Below are positions 56,489 to 64,000 of a stretch of 64,000 bases of DNA, piece by piece. How positions within the stretch are numbered: the first letter of the stretch is position 1; each line of letters begins with the position of its first letter. Below the pieces are notes generated by a model, which made no database searches, was not told the DNA's origin, and worked only from the letters and a program-made list of their open reading frames with translations. Position numbers and translations under genes: made by a program. The stretch comes from Lampropedia puyangensis (GTDB taxonomy: Bacteria; Pseudomonadota; Gammaproteobacteria; Burkholderiales; Burkholderiaceae_C). The stretch spans positions 62,001 through 126,000 of the forward strand of contig NZ_STFG01000006.1 in the NCBI RefSeq assembly GCF_004833285.1. Direction: 5' to 3'.

Positions 56489-57200
56489 AGTCGTCACTCC
56501 AAACAGATTTTGACTGCGCCCCACTATCGGACAGGGGGCTGCGTGGGTTGAGAAAAGCAAAAGGAGCTGTTTGAGCCCCTCGCCAAGCTGCGTCTGATCT
56601 CGCCTGCCCTATGCGGCTATTGCGCTACCAAGTCGTGCAGTGATGCGCATTGGAGCGTTTGTAAATGACAACTTGAAGACATTGATACGCAATGTCGCAT
56701 CGCAACAACGTCAATTAACTGTCATAAATCGTGACAAAAGACTTACCTCGCATCACACACTGGTCAAATTCATCCTTCGCCTGTATGTGAGGCTCTAGGT
56801 GTGCTCAGGCACCATTCCACAGTCATGCAAATGCATTGCTGTGATGCAGATCCCTCACATGCATAGACATCCTCCTTCCTACTATTTGTCAGTACCGCAT
56901 ACATGACGCCCGTAGGTGGTTACGCTCCGTCCTTCTGCCCAAGTCTTGCCAGTACCAACAGACGCAATACCCCCACGTTGTTGCGTCTTGTTTCAGCACC
57001 TCACCGAGTGCAAAGACGGTATATTGCGCGCTTGGTACAGGCATGAAGGCCGGTTTGAAGTCATTGTTGTATTGCACGCCTGCATTGCATCCAACAGCCC
57101 GGCTTTAGACCGTATTCACGACTTCCCCCTAAAAAACCCACCACTTTTTTGTGTAGCCACCTTCCGCTGCACATGTGTTATGGATTAGATATTGATTGTT
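56489..57200. other. Long intergenic region upstream of porin and the secreted protein gene
   Basis: 712 bases with no supported gene. It holds an inverted sequence TGTCATAAATCGTGACA (56720-56736) and an 8-base stem AGACGCAA/TTGCGTCT at 56960-56988, with one bulge if extended to 11 bases. Several short frames cross it without coding character. Both divergent promoters must lie here, but I do not see a convincing one. Confidence 0.6.
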
Positions 57201-58907
57201 ATGCGCGGTTTTTTGCAGCCACATCTACCTCAAACAGCCCCCAAGCCTGCTCATGCACGCTTGGCCGCCAAGGCTGCTGGATTGTTGACACTACTGAGTA
57301 TCTGCTTGCACGCACAAGCACAAACTGTTGCGCTGCCTACTCCTCAAAATGGGATCTGGGTCGTTAAACAAGAAGCCGCGGCCAGTCCCAAGCGCAACCT
57401 CAGCATCGACGTTCAAGATGGCGTGCTATTGGCGCAAATCGCTGACTATGACAGCGACGGTAATCCGACATTCCAGGTCACTGCAGGCACCTTGCATGCG
57501 GATGCAGAGCAGCCCAACGCCATCAGCACCATGAAAGCCCCATTGCAACGCTATCGGGATGGCCGCTCCATTGGCGGACCCGCGCAAGCAGCCGTTTTGG
57601 ATGGCAACGCTGGCGAAATTCGCTTGCGTTTTTCCAGCTCGTATGAAGGCACCGCAGAGTTCCCTGGCCAAGCACCTGTGGCCATTGAGCGCCTCCAACT
57701 CGACACCCGCAGGCTCGCCAATCCTGACGTGCAAACTGTTGATGCGTACACTGGCCACCTTCACCAAGTACAAGGCCCAGAAGACGTCTTGCGCGATTCA
57801 GCCTTTCATCTGCGTGTCATTCGTCAAGCGCCCAGCGGGCAAGTGCAGTTGCAATTGCGTGTCTCACAAGAGCGCATACCAGAACCCTTGACATGCGAGG
57901 CGGACTCCTCTTCGCCAGCACCTGACAACCAACCCGCGCTGCTTGCCGCACGTGAAACCCAATGGCACTGCACGGGCAATGCCACCAACGAGGACATTAC
58001 TGCAGACTTGCGCATTCGCCTAGTGGCCAATGAAGTGGTTGGTCACCTCCAATACCACCGTACAAACTTGGCTGGCGCATCACAACAAGCCACCGCGCAG
58101 CTGCGCGGCATTCGGCGTTTCTATGAGACCAACAACGTACGAACAGGCGAGAGTCTGTACTACGCTTACTCTGCGACTGACGTGCAATACGTGGTGCCGC
58201 AAAGCGGCATCTGGGTTATCCCAGACGAGCTCAATGGCCAGCCAGGCCGCGGTTTTGCCATTGACGTAGATGGCGACACGCTTGTACTCGAAGTTTTTGG
58301 CTACGATGAGGCAGGCGATGCGACCTTCCATATCGGCACAAGCCCCTTTATTCCAGGCACCATCAGCCAAGTGCAGTTGCAGCAACCCAGCAGTACGCAT
58401 TTGAAAAGCCCCGGAACAGCCAGTCTTTCATTTGACTCACTGACCTCCGGCACGATTGCGCTGCCCGGTGAACCTGCTCGCAAAATTGTGCGCTTTGCAC
58501 TCAGTGGCCCGCCAGATGTGCGCAGCCTGCAAGGTCTATGGCGTTTCAACATCCCAGGCCGCGGCGCAATAAGCGTGCAGCTCAATACACTCAAAGACAA
58601 TGCCATCGAATCTTCCGATGGCCTGTTCCGTTGTGAATTCGTCTCACCAGCCATCACGCAAGACGCTGGCGATACCCTATGCACCCAATACCCTGCCGCG
58701 CACGAGGCTGACCAGTCCCTGCGCCAATTTGTTTTTCAATGGCAGATGGATCTTTCCGACCTCTATGGACAATACTTCCATACTGACAGCGCCAAACGCG
58801 AGGGCACAGGCATCAGCCGAATCGCTTACCCGGGAAAAGACAACGCTGCACAAACCTATTTTGCGCAGGGCAGCGCCATCCATTTGCCACTGCGCACAGC
58901 GCCTTGA
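57201..58907 (+). CDS. Secreted protein with duplicated beta domain, unknown function
   Basis: 568 residues from ATG 57201 (TTG nine bases upstream is possible). A signal peptide ends near residue 40 (LSICLHAQAQ). The mature protein has a clear internal duplication: residues about 47-168 (PQNGIWVV..., then DVQDGVLLAQIADYDSDGNP, ending in IERLQL) and about 332-434 (PQSGIWVI..., DVDGDTLVLEVFGYDEAGDA, ending in IVRFAL). A third degenerate start, LQGLWRFN, begins near residue 443. Such GxW repeats with an acidic YDxDG-type turn suggest a secreted beta-rich domain. I do not recognise the family. Pro-rich segments separate the parts. Confidence 0.75.
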   Translation: MRGFLQPHLPQTAPKPAHARLAAKAAGLLTLLSICLHAQAQTVALPTPQNGIWVVKQEAAASPKRNLSIDVQDGVLLAQIADYDSDGNPTFQVTAGTLHADAEQPNAISTMKAPLQRYRDGRSIGGPAQAAVLDGNAGEIRLRFSSSYEGTAEFPGQAPVAIERLQLDTRRLANPDVQTVDAYTGHLHQVQGPEDVLRDSAFHLRVIRQAPSGQVQLQLRVSQERIPEPLTCEADSSSPAPDNQPALLAARETQWHCTGNATNEDITADLRIRLVANEVVGHLQYHRTNLAGASQQATAQLRGIRRFYETNNVRTGESLYYAYSATDVQYVVPQSGIWVIPDELNGQPGRGFAIDVDGDTLVLEVFGYDEAGDATFHIGTSPFIPGTISQVQLQQPSSTHLKSPGTASLSFDSLTSGTIALPGEPARKIVRFALSGPPDVRSLQGLWRFNIPGRGAISVQLNTLKDNAIESSDGLFRCEFVSPAITQDAGDTLCTQYPAAHEADQSLRQFVFQWQMDLSDLYGQYFHTDSAKREGTGISRIAYPGKDNAAQTYFAQGSAIHLPLRTAP

Positions 58908-58955
58908 ACTTCGACTTCACGCACTTTACGCACCGGCACGCGCGCAGCACCTCCA

Positions 58956-60212
58956 TCAGGCTTGCGGCCGAATCATTTGGCATGTTGAAGGCTGAGCCAA
59001 TGACTGGCCAGAAAATACCGCATCGGTACGGAAACCGTAGTTAGTCCCTTCCCAACCGGTCTTTACCAACTCCCCATCAACAGGGGCCACTGTATTGACC
59101 ACTTGGGGAAGCAACAGTTGGTGGTCTTGCGCACGCATGGTCACACGCCCAATCACACTGTCGAACTCCATGGTCTCTAATGCACGGGCCACTTGCACCG
59201 TTTGTACACTGCCGGCCTTGTTGATGGCTGCGGCCAACAAGCGGGGAGTCAAATCAATCCGGGGGGCCAGAAATGGTTTGCCTGTTCGCTCTTGGTATGC
59301 AGCAGCAAGCTGATGCGCAGCATCTGTATTGGCTTGCCCAGGATGCCACTCAGCCACCCAAGTGAGCTTGCCTTTTTGAATCATCGACATCGCAGTGACC
59401 GTGCCTGGCATGCTACCTGCGCTGTGATTGAAGAAATGCCAGTCACGCCCAGCATCGCCAGCAGCACGCATGAGCAAGGTCAAATCTTGGCCCCAATTGC
59501 CTGTAATCAGCGCCGTTGCCCCTGTCTGAGCCACATTGCCCACATAAGGAGCAAAGTCTTTGACTTGCCCAATAGGGTGATAGACCTCTCCGGTGAACTG
59601 TATGTCAGGGCGCACTTGTGCCACCATCTTTCGCCCATAACTAGCCCATTGGCGTCCATGCGCATAGTCTTGATTGAGCAGGTAGATTTTTTGTACCTCG
59701 GACAACGTACCAATCACATTAGCCAAGGCCTGCATTTTCATGGTGGTGCTTGCCTCAGTCTGGAAATGCCAAAAACTGCAGGCCTTTCCTGTTAGTTCTG
59801 GATCAATCGAAGAATGGTTGAGCACCAGCAGCTCCTTACCAGGATTGCGGCGATTCCAACGCTCCACGGCCTGCACCAGCGAAGTCACAACCGAAGAGCC
59901 GGAGCCTCCAGTCACCACCGCTTTAGCGCCCTGATCAATCGCCGCCTGTAACACGCTTTGGCTCTCTTGTGCCGAGAGTTTGCTGTCAAACTGCAGCAGC
60001 TCCAATCGCGTACCGCCTAACACGCCTCCCTTGGCATTAATGTCTTCCACCGCAAATTGCAAATGGTTGAGCATGATCTCCCCCACATTAGCAAATGGCC
60101 CTGATAAGGGGTCGATGTAAGCCAGCTTATAGCTCTCTTGCGCATAAGTGCCTGGCACACCAACCAGCATTGCGGCAGCAGAGGCGATCAGTCCAATTTT
60201 TTTTACTTTCAT
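58956..60212 (-). CDS. Branched-chain amino acid/amide-type ABC substrate-binding protein
   Basis: 418 residues from ATG 60212, preceded by a strong ribosome binding site AAGGAG; the frame upstream is not used. After a signal peptide (about 1-25) comes a Peripla_BP_6 type-I binding fold with YIDPLSGPFANVGEIMLNHLQ and DINAKGGVLGGTRLELLQFD. The pattern matches LivK/amide-urea-type proteins. No permease or ATPase gene accompanies it in the window, so it is an orphan here or the operon continues from elsewhere. Cys in TGKACSFWHFQTEAST may pair with CQMIRPQA. Confidence 0.88.
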   Translation of the reverse strand: MKVKKIGLIASAAAMLVGVPGTYAQESYKLAYIDPLSGPFANVGEIMLNHLQFAVEDINAKGGVLGGTRLELLQFDSKLSAQESQSVLQAAIDQGAKAVVTGGSGSSVVTSLVQAVERWNRRNPGKELLVLNHSSIDPELTGKACSFWHFQTEASTTMKMQALANVIGTLSEVQKIYLLNQDYAHGRQWASYGRKMVAQVRPDIQFTGEVYHPIGQVKDFAPYVGNVAQTGATALITGNWGQDLTLLMRAAGDAGRDWHFFNHSAGSMPGTVTAMSMIQKGKLTWVAEWHPGQANTDAAHQLAAAYQERTGKPFLAPRIDLTPRLLAAAINKAGSVQTVQVARALETMEFDSVIGRVTMRAQDHQLLLPQVVNTVAPVDGELVKTGWEGTNYGFRTDAVFSGQSLAQPSTCQMIRPQA

Positions 60213-60598
60213 TTTTGTCTCCTTGTATTGGTTGTAAAAAACATACTTTCCAGTTCTGTGCTGGATTAGCGGTAGTGGCCCATCTCTATGCCCTAAGAAC
60301 GAGTTCAGGATCTCCACACAGTTGCGCAAAACTCAAGAAAAGAGGCAGTACAAGGCGCCTGTGGCCTCGCATACGCCTGTGTGCGCAAAACGGGCAACGC
60401 CACAATGCGCGTTGTTGAGTCTTGCCCTTGAGGTTGGAGTCCAAAAGTCGCGCTGCTGCGTAAAAAAATCCTCGCCGGGCAAATATCCCGTCTGCGTTTT
60501 TGCCGCGCATCGCATCCTTTTGAATCCCAATGCGATCTGCGTAGGGGTCGTAAACAGGTTCTAAGGCCGTGCATCCCATGATGCGCAAATACCGATCT
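60213..60598. other. Gap between binding protein and TetR regulator
   Basis: 386 bases with no gene that I can support. Most of it is the MITE-like element (60292-60566). The start of the binding-protein transcript must lie between its start and the element, and I see no clear promoter there. Confidence 0.7.
60292..60566. mobile_element. MITE-like repeat with imperfect terminal inverted repeats
   Basis: The 275-base element has ends CCTAAGAACGAGTTCAGGATCT (left, 22 bases) and, on the other strand, a similar right end beginning CCTTAGAACCTGTTTACGAC. The two ends agree at 15 of 22 positions. It has no coding frame of note and no clear target-site duplication. A second copy of the left end and internal blocks lies at 29657-29790. 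The size, ends and second copy fit a non-autonomous mobile element; no matching transposase is in the window. Confidence 0.6.
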
Positions 60599-61363
60599 TT
60601 ACTCACCCTCCTCCTCACGCAGGCCGACAACACGCATGGCCAAGTCCGTCAGAACTTGGGCCAACTGCTCTTGCGTCAAACGTCCATCAGGCTGATACCA
60701 GGTGTATAAAAATCCGGGCAAACTGCATGCCGCCAACGCCGTGATCTTGGTGTCTTCAAAGTGCAATGCGCCCTCGCTTCTGGCTTGCTCCAGCAATGGG
60801 CACAACAAGGCGTAGAAATGGTTGGCTAATCGCGTTGTTGCTGCTAAGTAAGCACTGCTGTAGGCCTGCGGCTCTTTGTAAGGAAAGAAGGCACAGGGGT
60901 AATTGGCAATCGTGGCGCGAATCAAATCCCCGATACCTTGGCGAACCCGCTGCGCTGCGCACAAACCCGCATTTTCATCTCCATCCAAAACAGTGAAACA
61001 CGCCACAGCGGGCTGCCACGACAGTGTCTCAAACAGCTCTTGCTTGTCGTGAAAGTAGTAATACACAAACGGCTTGGTCACCCCTAGCTGCTGTGCAATT
61101 TGGGCAATCGTGGTGTTGGCATAACCTTGCTCAGCAAACAGTCCGCTGGCCACTTTCAGAATGCGATCACGCTGCACATCCGTACTGGCAGTGGTTTTGC
61201 GCTGTCGTCCCGTCTTGGTAGATACCGCCCTGCGTTGTGGTTTTTTCAGGCGTAATGCCTTCTGCACAGGCGTTTGATTGCCTGCCTCATTCTTGGCCGA
61301 TTTGTCTGCTTTCTGCAGTTTTTTCAACTGGCCAGCCTTTGGTGTCACCGATGTTATACCCAT
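60599..61363 (-). CDS. TetR-family regulator with basic N-terminal extension
   Basis: 254 residues. The first 60 residues are rich in Lys, Arg and Gln and precede a standard TetR helix-turn-helix (about 65-110, with TTIAQIAQQLGVTKPFVYYYFHDK). The C-terminal ligand-binding half carries LPGFLYTWYQPDGRLTQEQL, which is typical of regulators linked to acyl-CoA metabolism clusters. It is divergent from the acyl-CoA ligase gene across 94 bases, where it probably binds. A short inverted sequence GGCAAACTGCC lies there (61379-61389). Its start may also be internal, downstream of the basic stretch. Confidence 0.85.
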   Translation of the reverse strand: MGITSVTPKAGQLKKLQKADKSAKNEAGNQTPVQKALRLKKPQRRAVSTKTGRQRKTTASTDVQRDRILKVASGLFAEQGYANTTIAQIAQQLGVTKPFVYYYFHDKQELFETLSWQPAVACFTVLDGDENAGLCAAQRVRQGIGDLIRATIANYPCAFFPYKEPQAYSSAYLAATTRLANHFYALLCPLLEQARSEGALHFEDTKITALAACSLPGFLYTWYQPDGRLTQEQLAQVLTDLAMRVVGLREEEGE

Positions 61364-61457
61364 GGGTAGGATTGTTCAGGCAAACTGCCAAGATGACAAG
61401 ACAGCCCTAGCTGCAAGATGCCAGAAAAGCTTCAAAAATGACACCAAGGAGACAAGC

Positions 61458-63086
61458 ATGCCTAGCCAAGTCCACCATCAAACGGCCTCAAACACCGCAC
61501 TACAACCGCTGCACGAGGCACTGCGCGCGCATGCCCACAATGTGCCGGATAAGGCGGCCTGCATCTGGTATGGGCAACACATCACATGGGCCGAGTTAGA
61601 CCATGCCAGTGATGCACTGGCAGCACAACTGCAATCGCTTGGGGTTCAAAAGAGCCATCCTGTAGTGCTGTTTCTCAACAACTCTCCGCAATACCTGGTC
61701 GCCCACTTCGCCATCCAGAAAATTGGCGCGATCGTCTGCCCCAGTGGGCCGCTGAACAAAGCGCACGAACTGTCTTACCAAGTGGAAGACTTACAAGCGC
61801 GGGTCATCATTGCCGCAGACCATTTGCTACCCGTTGTCGATGCGGTACGGCCTCACTCCACGCTTGAGCATGTATTCGTAGTGCACTACGCCGACTGGCT
61901 CCCTCCTGCCCCCACATTGGATTTACCGCCTGAACTGGAAGCGGCCCGAAAAGCGCCACGGCAGGTTCGCAGCGACTGCCTCGATCTCTGGGCCATCATT
62001 CACACACCAGCCAAACCCGTTCCGGTCTCGCTGGAACTCGATGACGTGGTCTTAATGACCTACACCTCTGGCACAACCGGCATGCCCAAAGGGGCCATGC
62101 TCAGCTACCGCAATGCAGCATTCAAAACCAACGCATGTGCCAAAGCCAATGGCGTTGACGGCCAAGATGTGCTGCTGTCCATCGCCCCGCTCTACCATAT
62201 TGCAGGCATGCTGATGGGGGTCAACATCCCCGTTATGACAGGGGCTACCAGTGTGCTGCTGCACCGTTTTGATCCCCGCGCAACGCTGCAAGCGATCGAG
62301 CGGTATCACGTCACGTGGTGGTACAGCATTGCCCCCATGAACGTCGCATGCATGCAGCAAAGCGACATTGCGCAATTCAACCTCAGCAGCCTCAAAGCCA
62401 ATCCTGTCACCAGCTTTGGCATCACCTTCACCGAATCGCTCGCCAAGCAGTGGCAGACCTTTGCCACACACTGCATTGCACGCGAAGCCGCCTATGGTTT
62501 ATCAGAAACGCACACCTGCGATACCTACATGCCAGCAGACAGCATCCGCTGGGGCACACAAGGTATTGCAGTGCCTGGCGTGACCATTCGAATAGTGGAT
62601 TCGCAATCTGGCCAGCCCTTGCCCGCAGGCGAAGTGGGAGAAATCGCTTTACTCAGCGATGGGAATTTCTGTGGTTACTGGAACAAACCGGAAGCCACGG
62701 CTGCAACCTTGCGCGATGGTTGGGTCTATACAGGAGACATTGGCAGCCTCGATCAGGATGGCTACCTGCGTTTTATTGGGCGTTTCAAAGAGATGATCAA
62801 AGTCTCTGGCTACAGCGTCTTTCCAGAAGAAGTCGAAACCATTCTGATCAAGCACCCGGCCATTGCACAAGCAGCCGTCATTGCCCAGCCTGACCAGGAA
62901 AAGGGTGAAGTGGTCAAAGCTTTCGTTGTGCGCAAAGCCAATACACAACTAACAGAAGACGACATCATCCAATGGGCCCGCACCAACATGGCCAGCTACA
63001 AGGCACCACGCCATGTGCAATTTATTGATGCACTCCCGACCACCGGTGCAGGCAAGGTGCTACGCCGCCTGCTCAAGGACCTTTGA
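61458..63086 (+). CDS. Acyl-CoA synthetase (AMP-forming)
   Basis: 542 residues from ATG 61458, chosen for the ribosome binding site AAGGAG. The long frame upstream to 61278 overlaps the divergent regulator gene. The ANL-family signature is MTYTSGTTGMPKGAM (about 198-212), with YGLSETHTCD (about 350), YTGDIGSLDQDGYLRFIGR and the C-terminal catalytic Lys in PTTGAGKVLRR. It activates a carboxylic acid to an acyl-CoA via an acyl-AMP. The acid is not identifiable. With a TetR gene, a binding protein and a biotin carboxylase it forms a putative catabolic or carboxylation cluster. Confidence 0.9.
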   Translation: MPSQVHHQTASNTALQPLHEALRAHAHNVPDKAACIWYGQHITWAELDHASDALAAQLQSLGVQKSHPVVLFLNNSPQYLVAHFAIQKIGAIVCPSGPLNKAHELSYQVEDLQARVIIAADHLLPVVDAVRPHSTLEHVFVVHYADWLPPAPTLDLPPELEAARKAPRQVRSDCLDLWAIIHTPAKPVPVSLELDDVVLMTYTSGTTGMPKGAMLSYRNAAFKTNACAKANGVDGQDVLLSIAPLYHIAGMLMGVNIPVMTGATSVLLHRFDPRATLQAIERYHVTWWYSIAPMNVACMQQSDIAQFNLSSLKANPVTSFGITFTESLAKQWQTFATHCIAREAAYGLSETHTCDTYMPADSIRWGTQGIAVPGVTIRIVDSQSGQPLPAGEVGEIALLSDGNFCGYWNKPEATAATLRDGWVYTGDIGSLDQDGYLRFIGRFKEMIKVSGYSVFPEEVETILIKHPAIAQAAVIAQPDQEKGEVVKAFVVRKANTQLTEDDIIQWARTNMASYKAPRHVQFIDALPTTGAGKVLRRLLKDL

Positions 63087-63125
63087 GGGCAAACGCCCAA
63101 CGCATCACTTCATTTGAGAGCCATC

Positions 63126-64000
63126 ATGCTGAAAAAAATACTGATAGCCAATCGCGGAGAAATTGCCGTGCGGTTGATTCGCGGCCTGCAAGACATGGGG
63201 GTGCATTGCGTCGCCGTGTATGCACAAGACGATGCGAACGCCTTGCACAGACAACTGGCCGACGAAGCACATCCACTGCAGCAGCAAGGCCCCGCAGCCT
63301 ATCTGGATACGCAGGCCATTCTGTCCATCGCACAGGCTTCGCAATGTGACGGCCTTCACCCAGGCTATGGTTTTTTGAGCGAACGCGCCGATGTCGCCCT
63401 TGCTTGCCAGCAGGCAGGCATCACCTTTATCGGCCCCAGCGTTGAACAACTCCAGCTTTTTGGCGACAAAGCGCGTGCGCGTGGTCTGGCTGAAGAATGC
63501 CAAGTCCCGGTGATGCCTGGAACCGATGAAGCCGTGACGCTTGAGCAAGCCCGCGCATTCTTTCAACTACAAGCGCAAGACGGCAGCGGCATCATGATCA
63601 AGGCATTGGGCGGCGGTGGCGGTCGCGGCATGCGCGCAGTCGCCTCGCCAGAAGAGCTGGAGGCGGCGTACACCCGCTGCCAATCTGAAGCCAAGGCCGC
63701 CTTTGGCAGCGAGGGCGTCTACGTCGAACGCCTGATGCGCAACGCACGCCACATCGAGATCCAAATCATTGGGGATGGTCAGCACGTCGCCAGCTTGGGC
63801 GAGCGGGAATGCAGCCTGCAACGCCAATTCCAAAAATTAGTGGAAATAGCCCCCAGTCCATCCCTGCCCGAACCGCTGCGTCGCCAGATTACCGACGCAG
63901 CCCTGCGCATGGCACAACATGTGGCTTACAAGGGGCTTGGCACCTTCGAGTTTCTGGTTGATACGCAATCGACGCAGTGGCCTTATGTGTTCATCGAAGC
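63126..64000 (+). CDS. Biotin carboxylase domain protein, partial
   Basis: The frame starts at ATG 63126 and runs off the right edge, about 291 codons. MLKKILIANRGEIAVRLIRGLQDMG and HPGYGFLSE are the N-terminal biotin carboxylase domain; MIKALGGGGGRGMR is the glycine-rich ATP-grasp loop; and GERECSLQRQFQKLVEIAPSP is the substrate-binding motif with the catalytic Lys/Arg region. It may be a subunit of about 450 residues or the first part of a larger acyl-CoA carboxylase with biotin carrier and carboxyltransferase domains, which is common beside an acyl-CoA ligase in Burkholderiales. It lies 39 bases after the ligase and should be cotranscribed. Confidence 0.9.
   Translation, partial: MLKKILIANRGEIAVRLIRGLQDMGVHCVAVYAQDDANALHRQLADEAHPLQQQGPAAYLDTQAILSIAQASQCDGLHPGYGFLSERADVALACQQAGITFIGPSVEQLQLFGDKARARGLAEECQVPVMPGTDEAVTLEQARAFFQLQAQDGSGIMIKALGGGGGRGMRAVASPEELEAAYTRCQSEAKAAFGSEGVYVERLMRNARHIEIQIIGDGQHVASLGERECSLQRQFQKLVEIAPSPSLPEPLRRQITDAALRMAQHVAYKGLGTFEFLVDTQSTQWPYVFIE

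Noticed and set aside
60322-60633. Short frames inside the MITE-like repeat
   Set aside because: They overlap the repeat on both strands and give basic, Cys-rich translations with no known domain.

Overview
The window looks like a chromosomal segment of a betaproteobacterium of the order Burkholderiales, most like Comamonadaceae. The evidence is the protein families and gene order (rimP-nusA-infB-rbfA-truB-typA, dnaX-ybaB-recR, two cyanophycin synthetases side by side), a GC content that looks moderate by eye, and a Gram-negative envelope gene set (TolQRA, porin, TonB receptor, lipoprotein-anchored CyoA). I found no tRNA, rRNA, CRISPR array, prophage or intact insertion sequence. Most of the window is ordinary core genome, with several compact accessory loci.

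Layout. 1-4.0 kb: lldP-lldR-lldD L-lactate operon on the minus strand, with two LldR-type operators around a candidate promoter. 4.1-9.9 kb: a PQQ-dependent glucose dehydrogenase and a TetR regulator on the plus strand, facing a YncD/PqqU-like TonB receptor; near-identical operators precede both transcription units, so this looks like a PQQ-scavenging regulon. 10-14.8 kb: a phosphonate/phosphite-type ABC transporter with two adjacent PhnD-like binding proteins. 14.9-16.6 kb: a membrane protein plus a spermidine-synthase-like enzyme, followed by a compact cluster of DnaA-box-like sites. 16.7-29.6 kb: housekeeping genes (anmK, ABC-F ATPase, relA, hydrolase, 3-hydroxybutyrate dehydrogenase, tgt, recR, ybaB, dnaX). 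29.8-32.7 kb: ybgC-tolQ-tolR-tolA without tolB-pal. 32.9-37.2 kb: cyoABCD bo3-type quinol oxidase. 37.5-45.9 kb: the rimP to typA translation/transcription operon, preceded by a promoter and an early terminator that may define a leader or small RNA. 46.4-55.2 kb: a DUF2889 gene and a cyanophycin locus made of cphA, a CphA2-like paralogue with a lost P-loop lysine, an unusual zinc-ribbon ABC exporter and a DUF1854 protein. 55.5-58.9 kb: a porin and a secreted protein with an internal duplication. 59-64 kb: an orphan amino-acid/amide-type binding protein, a MITE-like repeat, a TetR regulator, and an acyl-CoA ligase plus biotin carboxylase that runs off the right edge.

How it fits together. The segment combines carbon and energy capture (lactate oxidation, periplasmic glucose oxidation through scavenged PQQ, quinol oxidase, 3-hydroxybutyrate oxidation) with nitrogen storage as cyanophycin. 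The two most interesting areas are the PQQ regulon and the four-gene cyanophycin locus. Starts were often moved downstream of the longest open frame where a signal peptide, conserved N-terminus or ribosome binding site supports it. All family assignments are from reading the sequence; no database search was run.
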